Part shown: positions 9,508 through 18,823 of the stretch, piece by piece
Numbering within the stretch: position 1 is the stretch's first letter
Layout: each line of letters opens with the position of its first letter
NCBI RefSeq assembly: GCF_000315235.1
Contig: NZ_BALG01000018.1
Span: 1 to 58,763, forward strand
Reading direction: 5' to 3'
DNA from: Paenibacillus popilliae ATCC 14706
GTDB taxonomy: Bacteria > Bacillota > Bacilli > Paenibacillales > Paenibacillaceae
DNA length: 58,763 bases
Position numbers and translations under genes: made by a program
The notes under the pieces: generated by a model
Database searches by the model: none
Seen by the model: the letters and a program-made list of their open reading frames with translations, nothing else
What the model was told of the DNA's origin: nothing

Positions 9508-11052
9508 ATGGATACGCCACATGTTCAATTGCTGCATTGGGCCGATCTCGCACTGCTGATGCCTGAGCTTACGCTAGTCATTGCGGCCATTGTCATCTCG
9601 CTCCTTGATCTGGTTCTTCCCCGCCGCATCCATCGCGACATCATGGGCGTGCTCTCGCTGCTCGCCGTCGCCATGTCGCTTGGCTTCGTCCTGCTCAAGC
9701 TGTACCAGCGGGCGAAGCTGACGGCCGAGGCCGCGCAGGCGGTGCAACTGCTCGAACATAGCTATCGCATCGATGGCTTCGCCCTGATCGTGAAGGCCAT
9801 CATTCTGATTGGCGTCGGCTTCGTTATCATGATGAGTTTTGGCAATCTGCGCAAGGAAGCGTTGCCGAATCGGGGAGAATACTACTATTTGCTCCTTCCG
9901 GCCGCCATTGGAGGCATGATGATGGCTTCCTCCGGCGACCTGCTTACGCTCTATATCGGCTTGGAACTACTCAGCATCACGTCGTATATTTTAGTGGCGA
10001 TGAAAAAGAATGACAGCAAATCGACGGAGAGCGCGTTCAAGTATACGGTGCTCGGAAGCGTAGCTTCGGCCTTTATTTTATACGGAATGTCGTTTCTGTA
10101 CGGAATCAGCGGAAGCACGTCATTCAAAGGAATCGCCCATGCGTTGGCTGATCGCACCGTAGAATTCGAATCGCTTATTTATGTCAGCTTCATCCTGATG
10201 ATCGTCGGCTTTGGCTTCAAGCTTGCGGCGGCGCCATTCCACGCCTGGGCTCCGGATGTGTATCAGGGCGCGCCGACGCCGATATCCGCCTTTCTTGGCG
10301 TCGTGTCCAAGGCGGCGACGCTCGCCGTCGTGTTCCGCATGTTCTACAGCATGTATCTCGGCCTGGGCCAGGATATGGCCATCTTTTCGGACTTGTCGAC
10401 GATCTTACTGTCCATCGCAGCCTTGTCCATGATCGTCGGAACGACGATGGCGCTTCGCCAGGCCAACGTCAAGCGGCTGCTTGCCTTGTCCGGAGTCGCG
10501 AACGCGGGCTACCTGCTCGTTCCGGTTAGTCTGAACTTGTTCAGGCAGCATCTGCATTCGTCGAACTTCGCGGAATTCATTTATTATCTTATCGCCTATC
10601 TGTTGATGACCTTCGGGGCCTTCGCCGTGCATATGATTGTCGAGCGGTCATCCGGGCACGATCAACTAAGCGGCTATGCGGGCCTTTACTACCGTTCGCC
10701 GTGGCTGGCCGTCGCGATGACGGTGATCGTCTTGTCTCTGGCTGGCATTCCGGTTACGGCGGGCTTCTTCGGGAAGCTGTTCATTATTCTCGGAGCGATT
10801 GCCTCGCACACGCTCTGGATCGCCATCGTCATGATGGCCGCGAGCGTCATCTCCTTCTATTTTTACTTCGGCTTCATTCGCCAAATGTATATGCGCGGGA
10901 ACAATGAGGAAGCGGTGCACATCCCATGGACGCAAGGTCTCGTTATCGTCGTCTGCGTGCTCGCGATTGTCGGGCTCGGGGCATTTCCGAATCCAGTCAT
11001 TCATGGGCTGAGCCGGATATTCTCCATCGGGGTCGATTTGCTGGTGAGATAA
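9508..11052 (+). CDS. nuoN: NADH-quinone oxidoreductase subunit N
   Basis: Third antiporter-like membrane subunit, 514 residues with about 14 helices. Typical motifs are LLTLYIGLELLSITSYILVA, FHAWAPDVYQGAPTPISAFL and LLALSGVANAGYLLV. The ribosome binding site GGTGAGGGGG overlaps the nuoM end. It is the last gene of the operon and is followed by a clear terminator. No nuoE, nuoF or nuoG is present anywhere in the operon, so the NADH-oxidising module is missing, as in other Bacillus-type complexes. Confidence 0.96.
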   Translation: MDTPHVQLLHWADLALLMPELTLVIAAIVISLLDLVLPRRIHRDIMGVLSLLAVAMSLGFVLLKLYQRAKLTAEAAQAVQLLEHSYRIDGFALIVKAIILIGVGFVIMMSFGNLRKEALPNRGEYYYLLLPAAIGGMMMASSGDLLTLYIGLELLSITSYILVAMKKNDSKSTESAFKYTVLGSVASAFILYGMSFLYGISGSTSFKGIAHALADRTVEFESLIYVSFILMIVGFGFKLAAAPFHAWAPDVYQGAPTPISAFLGVVSKAATLAVVFRMFYSMYLGLGQDMAIFSDLSTILLSIAALSMIVGTTMALRQANVKRLLALSGVANAGYLLVPVSLNLFRQHLHSSNFAEFIYYLIAYLLMTFGAFAVHMIVERSSGHDQLSGYAGLYYRSPWLAVAMTVIVLSLAGIPVTAGFFGKLFIILGAIASHTLWIAIVMMAASVISFYFYFGFIRQMYMRGNNEEAVHIPWTQGLVIVVCVLAIVGLGAFPNPVIHGLSRIFSIGVDLLVR

Positions 11053-11067
11053 AAAATGAGTTATTAG

Positions 11068-11112
11068 AGCCTCTGAACCGGGGTACCAGGTTCAGGGGCT
11101 TTTTGTTTTGTT
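11068..11112 (+). terminator. Intrinsic terminator of the nuo operon
   Basis: 12-bp stem AGCCTCTGAACC / GGTTCAGGGGCT with one G-T pair and a 9-base loop, followed by TTTTTGTTTTG. It starts 16 bases after the nuoN stop. Confidence 0.85.
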
Positions 11113-11425
11113 ATCAGGCCATGCGGGCCAGTGGATGCGAAATTTGTCAACAATAGGTCCATGGAACTATATTGGCTGCAAATAAAGGATTGTCCTTTTC
11201 GAGTGACGAATCATATATATCTTGCGATGCCTTGAGTAGTCATTCGGCATCCATGACAATGGAAATCGGTTTTATGGGAATGACATGAATAACATGAATA
11301 ACAGGAATGGCCTGTCAACAAGCAACGTTTACCAATTGACAGCGGGATGACGGTCTGGTTTAATCATCCTCTGAATGATGCACGACGCCAGTGCATAACC
11401 TGAATGATTGGAATGGGATGAAAGT
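11113..11425. other. Intergenic region before the SLH protease
   Basis: About 310 bases without a gene. It contains a short tandem repeat of the 9-base unit ACATGAATA at 11283-11300, with a degenerate third copy (ACAGGAATG) to 11309, and a strong sigma-A-type promoter at 11336-11364. Nothing else is recognised. Confidence 0.65.
11336..11364 (+). promoter_or_regulatory. Sigma-A-type promoter for the SLH protease
   Basis: Perfect -35 TTGACA (11336-11341), 17-base spacer, and -10 TTTAAT (11359-11364, 5 of 6 matches). Transcription would start near 11371, about 55 bases before the protease start codon. Confidence 0.65.
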
Positions 11426-14290
11426 ATGAAGACACGATGGCGAACAGCCGTCGGATCGATGTTGATTGCAGCCCTGGCCTTACTTGTCCTGGTAAACTCC
11501 TTGACTTCGCTGCAGACAGAGATTCGTAAACTTCGTCCGGTCGACCAGGCGGGGAAGGACGGCCATTTTCTCTCCTTAAGCGAGATGCAGAGGGAAAGCG
11601 CCGCGAATGAAGGGGCAGCCGACTCCTGGATTGTGAAATGGAAAAATGGACACCAAGATGAACGGTTGCTGGCGAACAGCGAAATCGTAAGCGAGCAGCA
11701 GGCGGTGAATATTTCGATCGTCAAGCCGCGGCAGGTGGAGACCGCCGGGGAATGGCTGGAGACGCTGAGACAGTCGGAGCATATCGAATATGTTCAACGG
11801 AATCAGTCTGTCCGGACGCTGAACACGGCCGTCAAGTCCAATGACCCGCTATATTCCCAGCAGACCTATTTGCGGCAGATCGGGGCGGATAAGGCCTGGG
11901 CGCAGGCCAAGGGCAACTCGAACATTACGATCGCGCTGGTGGATACCGGAGTGGACCTGAACCACCCTGATCTGAAGCCTAACCTCGTCACAGGCACGAA
12001 CCTGCTGGAGGTGGGCCTGCCTCAGGATGATAACGGCCACGGTACCAGCGTAGCGGGCGTGCTTGCCTCTGTAGGGAATAATGGGAGGGGCATCACAGGG
12101 GTGCTGTGGAACGCGAAGATTATGCCGGTTAAGGCATTGGATGCCCAAGGCTACGGGGACGAAGACAAGTTAGGAGCAGGCATACTGTATGCGGTCGACC
12201 ACGGAGCCAAAATTGTAGTCATGTCAGTGGGACTGTATCGTTATTCGAAATATATGGAAGATATCGTGAATTACGCCGAGAAAAAGGGCGTGCTGCTCGT
12301 CGCGGCCACGGGCAATGACGGCTTGCGGTACCAGGAGAAGGTGGAGGTCAAGTATCCGGCAGCCTATCCATCTGTTCTGGCTGTCGGGGGAAGCTCGACC
12401 GATCTGTTGGTAGAGCCGCAGTCGAACACGGGGCCGGAGGTTGATCTGGTCGCTCCGTGGCATGTCTATACGACAGCGCTCGGCGGTGGCTACAAGGCGG
12501 AAGAAGGAACCTCGATGTCTGCGCCGCAAGCGGCCGGGGCAGCCGCCCTGCTGTGGAGCAAATACCCCGTGCTGAAGCCATACCAGATTCGGGAGCATCT
12601 CCGCCGCACCGCGCAGAATATTGAATCGCCAGGCTGGGATCGGCAGAGCGGGTACGGGCTGCTGCGCGTCGACGAGGCACTTCGCATTCCTTACGATGAG
12701 CAAGCATTTGGCACGAATACGACTCGCCGCGCCGCGCGCGCATTCCCTATCGACACGTCGCTTAGCGGCGTATTTGCCCCGAATAAGCGGTCGCAGTGGT
12801 TTGCGGTCGATGCTCCTTACGAAGGCACCCTGCAGCTCTCGCTGGAGCGGATCCAGGGGAAGGGAACCGTTCAGGCGACGCATTTTGCAGGGAAGCAGAG
12901 CACAGGCAAGACGTACAGCAACGCGGGCAGCAAGAAGACTCTTATTCCGGTGAAGCAGGGCCTGAATATGATTTGTCTCGAGCATCAAGGCTATGAAGCG
13001 AAGGACACGCTGTCCTATAAGCTGTCGTCCCGGTTTTTCATCTATGAGGATCCGTTCGAATCCAATGATCTGCAGTACCAGGCCTACACGATACCGGCCC
13101 GAACGCAGGATATTGTCGGCACGTTCGGCCATACAGGCGATGTTGACTGGTATATGATTCAACTGCCGCGCAAAGGTACGCTGCGCCTGAAGGTCAGCGT
13201 GGATACGGTGCGGATCGATCCGGCGCTGGAGGTACGTGGCTCGCATATTCGAACGCAATGGATCGATGAAGAGAAGGAGGGGCTGTCGGAATCAGCCGTG
13301 CTGACCGATCTTCCCGCAGGGAAATATTACATTCAAGTGCAGAATGTCGTCACGACGCATCCGGAACCGGTCGCGGGCGAGTATAAGCTGCATGTGGAGT
13401 ATATTACGCAATACATCGATCCGAATGAACCGAACGACAAGATATATGAAGCGGTCACGATAAGCGAAGGCGCCGAATATATCGGCGTATTCGATAAAGA
13501 CAGCGATGTGGACTGGTTCCAATTCACGGTCAAGAGTCCGGTCTACGGAACGGTGGCATTGAAGAATCTTCCGTCCGAGCGGAACGTCGGCATGACGGTG
13601 ATGACGAAGGAGCAGAAGAAGATCGCCGACGCGCGGAGCGGCGCCAAGCTGGAGCAGATAGCGGCGGGCGCTGTCCTGGAGCCGGGAACGTATTATGTCC
13701 GCCTGACGACGGATAAGAAGTTCGATACGAAATATTACCGGCTGTCCTTCCGCACCGAGCCGTTGGTTGAAGGCTTCCGCGATATCGGCGGCCACTGGGC
13801 TCAGGAAGCGATTGTGAAGGCCGTTCGTTCCAAGTGGATCGCAGGCTATGACGAGGCGCTGTTCCGTCCGAACCGGCAGATTACTCGGGCCGAAGCGGCG
13901 GTTGTATTGGCCAAAGCCTTCAAGCTGGGTGGAAGCATTCAGGAAGCTCCAGCCTTCACGGACGTTCCAGCGAAGCATTGGGCTTACGCCGATGTCTCCC
14001 GGGTCGCGAAGGCGGGAATCACTGGCGGCATCGGCAACCGTCGCTTCGGTCCGGCTCTGCCGGTCAAGCGGGCGGAGATGGCCGTCATGATGGGAAAGGC
14101 GCTCCGTATTCAGCCGAAGCGCACGGCAGAGGCTCCGTTCCGCGACGTGCCCGTGAACCATTGGTCCGCTCCGATGCTGTCCGCTATGAAGGAGGAGGGC
14201 CTCATCCAGGGGGTGGACGAGAACCTGTTCGCCCCAGATCGGCAGGCGACGCGGGCGGAGTTCGTGTCGATGCTCGCCAGGCTGTGGTAA
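11426..14290 (+). CDS. Secreted subtilisin-like (S8) serine protease with PPC and SLH domains
   Basis: A 954-residue exported protease. An N-terminal hydrophobic signal segment (LIAALALLVLVNSL) is followed by a propeptide-like region, then the S8 domain with the full triad: Asp173 in VDTGVDLNHPDL, His205 in NGHGTSVAG and Ser363 in GTSMSAPQAAG. Two regions resembling bacterial pre-peptidase C-terminal domains follow (FESNDLQYQA...DVDWYMI and EPNDKIYEA...DVDWFQF). Three SLH motifs from about residue 781 (ITRAEAAVVL, VKRAEMAVMM, ATRAEFVSML) should fix it to pyruvylated SCWP. The ATG at 11426 has only a weak ribosome binding site; a TTG at 11408 is possible. It stands alone between nuoN and the DUF1146-murA block. 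The substrate is unknown. Confidence 0.92.
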   Translation: MKTRWRTAVGSMLIAALALLVLVNSLTSLQTEIRKLRPVDQAGKDGHFLSLSEMQRESAANEGAADSWIVKWKNGHQDERLLANSEIVSEQQAVNISIVKPRQVETAGEWLETLRQSEHIEYVQRNQSVRTLNTAVKSNDPLYSQQTYLRQIGADKAWAQAKGNSNITIALVDTGVDLNHPDLKPNLVTGTNLLEVGLPQDDNGHGTSVAGVLASVGNNGRGITGVLWNAKIMPVKALDAQGYGDEDKLGAGILYAVDHGAKIVVMSVGLYRYSKYMEDIVNYAEKKGVLLVAATGNDGLRYQEKVEVKYPAAYPSVLAVGGSSTDLLVEPQSNTGPEVDLVAPWHVYTTALGGGYKAEEGTSMSAPQAAGAAALLWSKYPVLKPYQIREHLRRTAQNIESPGWDRQSGYGLLRVDEALRIPYDEQAFGTNTTRRAARAFPIDTSLSGVFAPNKRSQWFAVDAPYEGTLQLSLERIQGKGTVQATHFAGKQSTGKTYSNAGSKKTLIPVKQGLNMICLEHQGYEAKDTLSYKLSSRFFIYEDPFESNDLQYQAYTIPARTQDIVGTFGHTGDVDWYMIQLPRKGTLRLKVSVDTVRIDPALEVRGSHIRTQWIDEEKEGLSESAVLTDLPAGKYYIQVQNVVTTHPEPVAGEYKLHVEYITQYIDPNEPNDKIYEAVTISEGAEYIGVFDKDSDVDWFQFTVKSPVYGTVALKNLPSERNVGMTVMTKEQKKIADARSGAKLEQIAAGAVLEPGTYYVRLTTDKKFDTKYYRLSFRTEPLVEGFRDIGGHWAQEAIVKAVRSKWIAGYDEALFRPNRQITRAEAAVVLAKAFKLGGSIQEAPAFTDVPAKHWAYADVSRVAKAGITGGIGNRRFGPALPVKRAEMAVMMGKALRIQPKRTAEAPFRDVPVNHWSAPMLSAMKEEGLIQGVDENLFAPDRQATRAEFVSMLARLW

Positions 14291-14341
14291 GCGTCACATC
14301 GTGCGAGCGCAGCCTTCTTCACAAGGCAGCGTAAAAGAAGT

Positions 14342-14378
14342 GTTCAAGAAGGCGATTTTCAGCACCGCCGCCTTGAAC
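14342..14378. repeat. Imperfect inverted repeat between protease and DUF1146 gene
   Basis: GTTCAAGAAGGCG and CGCCGCCTTGAAC pair at 11 of 13 positions around an 11-base loop. No T-run follows, so it is not a classical terminator. It could be an RNA processing or attenuation structure just upstream of the next ribosome binding site. Confidence 0.4.
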
Positions 14379-14401
14379 AACCTATCTAAGGAGGCTGGGT
14401 T

Positions 14402-14662
14402 ATGGACAATTCGTGGTCCAACCTATCGGCAACTGTCGGTTGGGGCGGAGTGGTGAACATGCTCATCACGCTGCTGTGTATCGGCATCGCATGGTGGTCG
14501 CTGCAGCATGTCAAGCTCGATCTGTTCATCCGCCATCCGCAGAGCCCGCAGGGTAAAATGCTGCATTTGCTCCTGGCAATTATCGTCGGACGCGTAGTGG
14601 CGGGATTCTTCATCGATTATTGGGGCTGGACGCAGTCTGTGCGTTATCTGTTTGGAGTGTAG
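14402..14662 (+). CDS. DUF1146 (YwzB-like) small membrane protein
   Basis: An 86-residue protein with two predicted membrane helices (about residues 16-35 and 53-72) and a C-terminal YWGWTQSVRYLFGV segment. The pattern VNMLITLLCIGIAWWSLQ followed by ...GKMLHLLLAIIVGRVVAGFF fits the DUF1146 family, whose B. subtilis member YwzB also lies upstream of murAA. The start has a strong ribosome binding site, TAAGGAGG, 8 bases upstream. The function is unknown; the conserved location near murA suggests an envelope role, but that is inference. Confidence 0.85.
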   Translation: MDNSWSNLSATVGWGGVVNMLITLLCIGIAWWSLQHVKLDLFIRHPQSPQGKMLHLLLAIIVGRVVAGFFIDYWGWTQSVRYLFGV

Positions 14663-14762
14663 GGCCGACGATTTCGGTGCTTGTCGAATAACATCGAATA
14701 AAGATGTTAACAATGGGAGTAGCCCCAAGTAAATTGTGGAAGGGTATGTCGGAAAATATCGC

Positions 14763-14791
14763 TTGTCGGCCCCGTTAGGCGGTGGTATGAT
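14763..14791 (+). promoter_or_regulatory. Putative sigma-A promoter for murA
   Basis: -35 TTGTCG (4 of 6), 17-base spacer, -10 TATGAT (5 of 6). It lies about 80 bases before the murA start and after the DUF1146 gene. Confidence 0.55.
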
Positions 14792-14868
14792 GAGGGTTGG
14801 GCAAGAAAGAGACCTACCATCTTGTACAGTGATGTGAGGATGGGGTGAGAAAAGGCGCGGAGGGAAAC

Positions 14869-16200
14869 ATGATGAGTAAATTTATCGTCCGCGGAGGCAA
14901 ACGATTGACGGGGACCGTCAGCGTAAGCGGCGCAAAGAATTCTGTGCTACCGATCATCGCTGCTTCGTTATTGGGAGAGCATAGCGTAAGTGTAATCTGT
15001 GACGCGCCTCCACTCGACGATGTCAAGACGATATGCCATGTGTTGGAGAAGCTGGGGGCCAACCTTACATATTCCAATGAAATCATTCGCGTAAACGCAG
15101 AGCATCTTCACTCGTATGAAGCTCCGTATGAGCTAGTGCGCAAGATGCGGGCGTCGTTCCTCGTTATGGGCCCATTGCTGGCCCGCACGGGTCAGGCACG
15201 AATCTCCTTGCCTGGCGGCTGTGCAATTGGAACGAGGCCTATCGATCAGCATCTGAAGGGCTTCGAAGCGATGGGTGTGCAGATTGGATTGGGTCAGGGC
15301 TACATTGAAGCAAAAGTGAACGGCCGACTGAAGGGCGCTAAGATCTATTTGGACGTGGCGAGTGTTGGCGCAACTGAAAATATTATGATGGCTGCAACGC
15401 TAGCCGAAGGCACGACGATGATTGAGAACGCGGCCCGCGAGCCGGAAATCGTCGATCTGGCTAACTATTTGAACAAGATGGGCGCTAAGGTGCGGGGTGC
15501 GGGTACTGGAGTCATTCGCATCGAAGGTGTAAAGCAGTTGCGCGGGGCCGAGCATACGGTTATCCCGGATCGGATCGAAGCGGGCACCTACATGGTGGCT
15601 GCGGCGATGACCGGTGGGGATGTGTACGTTGAGGGAGCCATTGCAGACCATCTCGGTCCAGTCATTGCGAAGATGGAAGAGATGGGCGTGCAGATCGAAC
15701 CGGACGAGAACGGAATCCGGGTTCGGGCCGATCGGCCGCTCAAGGACGTAGACGTGAAGACGCTGCCTTATCCGGGCTTCCCTACGGATATGCAATCGCA
15801 GATGATGGCGCTTCTGCTCGTGGCGGAAGGCACCTCCGTCATCACGGAGACGGTATTTGAGAACCGCTTTATGCATGTCGATGAGTTCAATCTGATGTCA
15901 GCCAACATTAAGGTCGACGGACGCACCGCCGTCGTCACGGGAGGCGCCAAGCTCGTCGGGGCGAAGGTGTGCGCGACAGACTTGCGTGCAGGCGCGGCCT
16001 TAATCTGTGCCGGGCTGGTAGCGGAAGGAACGACCGAGGTGAGCGCGGTGCACCATATCGACCGCGGGTATGTCAATATCGCGGAGAAGTTGTCCGCTCT
16101 CGGAGCCGATATCTATCGTGTCTCGATCGACGAACAATCGCAGGAAGTGAAGGAAGAACAGGAAATTGCGCTGTTCAGCGCTCAGCCGACATGGGCATAG
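14869..16200 (+). CDS. murA: UDP-N-acetylglucosamine 1-carboxyvinyltransferase
   Basis: Catalyses the first committed step of peptidoglycan synthesis, transferring enolpyruvate from PEP to UDP-GlcNAc in the cytoplasm. It is 443 residues, close to the usual length. The N-terminal [11 protein letters not shown] motif carries the conserved Lys-Asn pair. The catalytic Cys is at about residue 118 in [20 protein letters not shown], so the enzyme has the fosfomycin-target Cys form. GGAGG at 14859-14863 serves tandem ATG codons at 14869 and 14872. The spoIID/spoIIQ/mbl neighbourhood matches B. subtilis murAA. Confidence 0.95.
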   Translation: MMSKFIVRGGKRLTGTVSVSGAKNSVLPIIAASLLGEHSVSVICDAPPLDDVKTICHVLEKLGANLTYSNEIIRVNAEHLHSYEAPYELVRKMRASFLVMGPLLARTGQARISLPGGCAIGTRPIDQHLKGFEAMGVQIGLGQGYIEAKVNGRLKGAKIYLDVASVGATENIMMAATLAEGTTMIENAAREPEIVDLANYLNKMGAKVRGAGTGVIRIEGVKQLRGAEHTVIPDRIEAGTYMVAAAMTGGDVYVEGAIADHLGPVIAKMEEMGVQIEPDENGIRVRADRPLKDVDVKTLPYPGFPTDMQSQMMALLLVAEGTSVITETVFENRFMHVDEFNLMSANIKVDGRTAVVTGGAKLVGAKVCATDLRAGAALICAGLVAEGTTEVSAVHHIDRGYVNIAEKLSALGADIYRVSIDEQSQEVKEEQEIALFSAQPTWA

Positions 16201-16317
16201 CCGGACTCCCGCTTCGCTCTCCTTCCAGCCATAGCTTGAATATACGAGAAGATACGGACTGAGATTCGCACCTACGCAGATTCGGATGCGGCGGATCCAG
16301 ATGTCATTTGAAGCAAG

Positions 16318-16355
16318 AAGCGGTTCCTCTGCGGCAGAAGGAACCGCTTTTCGTT
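16318..16355 (+). terminator. Intrinsic terminator after murA
   Basis: Perfect 11-bp stem AAGCGGTTCCT / AGGAACCGCTT with a 10-base loop, followed by TTTCGTT. It lies about 120 bases after the murA stop and insulates spoIID from murA transcription. Confidence 0.85.
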
Positions 16356-16499
16356 ATGCCAGACTGTGGAGAGAGAACTTGTCAGACTCCGGTTCTTTCG
16401 TCTCCCAAAAAAGCATAGGATGGAAGTAGAATTACCCCGTCCCTCTATATCGGGTTCATAGAAAGAGGGAGCTATCGGGAGGATAAGGAGAGAGAACCT

Positions 16500-17669
16500 A
16501 TGACCATGCTGCCGGCACGAATGTCTGCCAAGCGGTGGAAGGGCGGCTCCCGGGCAAGACGATCGTTCCGGCGGAACGACATGCTGGGACGAGCCGTCTT
16601 ATGGGCGGCCGGCCTGATGGCGCTGATGGTGCTGCTGCCACTCGGGCTGGTAGACCGGCTGGCGGATCGGCCGCCTGCGGCAAAGACCGATCCCAGTCTG
16701 GCGCCGGCACCAACCATAACGGGCACGCCTAAGGGCGGGAAGGAAGTGCGCGTCTATCTGGCGAATGCACGCGAGATAGAGAGCGTCCCGCTGGAGCAAT
16801 ACGTGCGCGGCGTTCTTGCGGCGGAGATGACGGTCGCCTTCGAGCTGGAGGCGCTGAAGGCACAGGCAATCGCCGCCCGCACGTATATCGTGCGCCGCTT
16901 GCGGACGGGCGACACTGTCGGCGTCCCCAAGGGGGCTGACGTGACGGATACCGTCGCCCATCAGGCGTATATCTCGCTCGCCGAGCTGGCGAAGCAGCCA
17001 GAGCAGGCGATCGCGAAGCTCAACCTCGCTGTCAATGAGACGCGGGATCAAGTGATTACCTATCAAGGGGAGCCGATTATGGCCGCCTTCTTCTCGACGA
17101 GCAACGGCCATACCGAGAACGCCGAGGATTATTGGACGAATCCGGTTCCTTATTTGAAGAGTGTGTCCAGCCCTTGGGATGAGGCTGTATCTCCCCGGTA
17201 CGCCGAGACGGTGGAGCTGCCGCTGAACGAAGTCCTGGAAAAGCTCAGCCTGACACCGACGGCGGTACCGGGTCTTGCGCAAGCCTCGCGGCCGGGCGGA
17301 GGTGGTACGGGAAGGACGTCCTCGGGCACAGCGGCTGGCGGCCAGCTGGCGGCGGATGTGCGCATCCTGTCCCGCACGGCCGGGAAGCGGGTGGAGGAGG
17401 TTCAATTCGGATCGAAGCGCTACAGTGGCCGGGATATCCGGGAGAAGCTGAATCTGCGTTCGAGCGCTTTTGATTGGGAACGGGACGGAGACAATCTGCG
17501 CATCACGACATACGGCTATGGCCATGGCATCGGCTTGAGCCAGTATGGGGCGCAGGGTATGGCGAAGCAAGGAGCGGCGGCCGAGCGAATATTGACCTAT
17601 TATTATACAGGGGTGGAGTTGGACAAAGCTTCGAAGTTATTAACCACGGCCGCGCTGCCTTCCTCATAA
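16500..17669 (+). CDS. spoIID: Stage II sporulation protein D (lytic transglycosylase)
   Basis: Peptidoglycan lytic transglycosylase that, with SpoIIM and SpoIIP, drives engulfment of the forespore. It is 389 residues. A membrane anchor lies at about residues 30-52 (LWAAGLMALMVLLPLGLV), followed by the SpoIID/LytB domain with PLEQYVRGVLAAEM. The catalytic Glu is residue 109, in AAEMT, and the C-terminal GYGHGIGLSQYGAQGMA motif is present. A Gly/Ser-rich insertion (ASRPGGGGTGRTSSGTA) interrupts the domain at about residues 260-280. The start follows a GATAAGGAGAG ribosome binding site. In B. subtilis it is made in the mother cell under sigma-E; I could not assign a confident promoter here. Confidence 0.93.
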   Translation: MTMLPARMSAKRWKGGSRARRSFRRNDMLGRAVLWAAGLMALMVLLPLGLVDRLADRPPAAKTDPSLAPAPTITGTPKGGKEVRVYLANAREIESVPLEQYVRGVLAAEMTVAFELEALKAQAIAARTYIVRRLRTGDTVGVPKGADVTDTVAHQAYISLAELAKQPEQAIAKLNLAVNETRDQVITYQGEPIMAAFFSTSNGHTENAEDYWTNPVPYLKSVSSPWDEAVSPRYAETVELPLNEVLEKLSLTPTAVPGLAQASRPGGGGTGRTSSGTAAGGQLAADVRILSRTAGKRVEEVQFGSKRYSGRDIREKLNLRSSAFDWERDGDNLRITTYGYGHGIGLSQYGAQGMAKQGAAAERILTYYYTGVELDKASKLLTTAALPSS

Positions 17670-17705
17670 GAGAATGATGAATCTAAAAAATTAGCAAACT
17701 TGCAC

Positions 17706-17733
17706 GTATAAAAGCGATAGCCCCGGTAACAAT
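17706..17733 (+). promoter_or_regulatory. Sigma-F-type promoter of spoIIQ
   Basis: -35 GTATA (17706-17710), a 14-base spacer and -10 GGTAACAAT (17725-17733) match the forespore sigma-F pattern (GyATA, then GGnnAnAnT). It sits just upstream of a strong GAGGTGATC ribosome binding site, as expected for a forespore-specific gene. Confidence 0.65.
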
Positions 17734-17753
17734 GGTTATTGAGGTGATCGCAA

Positions 17754-18536
17754 ATGAGTGAACAAAACCAAAACAACTCTAAAAACAAATCTACAACCAG
17801 TTCATCGGCTAACAATGCAGGGAACACGCCGGAAGCTTCCAAGCCAATACAGGGAGCGCAGGCGGTTCACACTTCCACATGGAGAAAGCTGTTGTCCAAG
17901 CGATGGGTCTTTCCTGCTTTGTACATGGCCGCAGCAGCAATCATCCTAACGTTAGTGTGGGTCTACCAGGATATGAACCGGCCGCTCGACCCGAACGCGG
18001 AGACGGCGCAGGTCGATCAGACGGTGGCAGATTCCAGAACACAGGCGGAGGGAACGGTCAACGAAGATGCGGTCGAAGTGGTTGCGTCCAACGAGACGTT
18101 GGGCTGGCCAGTGAAAGACGCGCAGGAAGTAGAGGTTGTCATGTCCTACTATGACGAGACGGCCAGCAAGGAAGAGCAAGCGGCGGCGTTGATAGAGTTC
18201 GAACAGACCTTTACGCCGAATGTAGGAATCGACCTGGCCCGCAAAGATCAGAAATCGTTCGACGTTCTGTCTGCGATGAGCGGTAAAGTCACCCGCGTGG
18301 AGCAGCATCCGAAAAATGGCTTCATCGTGGAAGTGGATCACGGCAGCGGCATGAAGACGGTCTATCAAAGTCTGGCAGATGTCAAAGTCGCGAAAGGCGA
18401 TACGGCCAAGAAGGGCGATACGCTCGGAACGGCCGGACGCAACGAGCTGGAGAAAACATTAGGCGTGCATGTGCACTTTGAAGTGTACGACAATAACAAG
18501 CCGGTTAATCCGACGAATCTGCTGGCGAAAAATTAA
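17754..18536 (+). CDS. spoIIQ: Stage II sporulation protein Q (degenerate M23/LytM domain)
   Basis: Forespore membrane protein that pairs with SpoIIIAH to link the two sporulation membranes during engulfment. It is 260 residues: a Ser/Asn-rich cytoplasmic tail, one membrane helix (about 52-71), then an extracytoplasmic M23/LytM domain. The first zinc-ligand position (normally HxGxD) reads NVGID, with Asn156 replacing His, while the final HVHFE motif is kept. This resembles B. subtilis SpoIIQ, which also lacks the first His and is thought to be a structural, non-catalytic member. GAGGTGATC at 17741-17749 supports the ATG. A sigma-F-type promoter lies upstream and a terminator follows. Confidence 0.92.
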   Translation: MSEQNQNNSKNKSTTSSSANNAGNTPEASKPIQGAQAVHTSTWRKLLSKRWVFPALYMAAAAIILTLVWVYQDMNRPLDPNAETAQVDQTVADSRTQAEGTVNEDAVEVVASNETLGWPVKDAQEVEVVMSYYDETASKEEQAAALIEFEQTFTPNVGIDLARKDQKSFDVLSAMSGKVTRVEQHPKNGFIVEVDHGSGMKTVYQSLADVKVAKGDTAKKGDTLGTAGRNELEKTLGVHVHFEVYDNNKPVNPTNLLAKN

Positions 18537-18558
18537 TCTTCTCCACTCTACGGAAGTA

Positions 18559-18597
18559 GGCGGAAGCGAACATGCTTCCGTCTTTTGCCGTTTTTTT
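18559..18597 (+). terminator. Intrinsic terminator after spoIIQ
   Basis: Stem GGCGGAAGC / GCTTCCGTC with a 6-base loop, then TTTTGCCGTTTTTTT. It starts 22 bases after the spoIIQ stop. Confidence 0.8.
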
Positions 18598-18823
18598 GGG
18601 GGGAGTGGACAGCCTGGATTAAAATTTTTTCAGATCGTTCTATTTCGGTGGACAGCCCCCCCGCATCGCTTCCACACGGAATACGGCATCGAATTTTTTT
18701 TGCATGGCAGCGCCATTTTTTGACAGGACAAGCACCCAAGTTCCGCTCCCGTATCCCGGGCCGCTCCTCCCCGTCATGTTCAAATTTCTCGGTTAAGCCA
18801 GGCTTGTCAGGCGGTGCAACAAC

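Noticed and set aside
14689-14709. TAACATC / GATGTTA hairpin before murA as a terminator
   Set aside because: Perfect 7-bp stem but no following T-run, so not called a terminator.
16441-16475. Sigma-E promoter for spoIID
   Set aside because: CATAGAA (16457) resembles a -10, but no matching -35 is found at 13-15 bases. The nearby CCCTCT / AGAGGG inverted repeat may simply be a hairpin.
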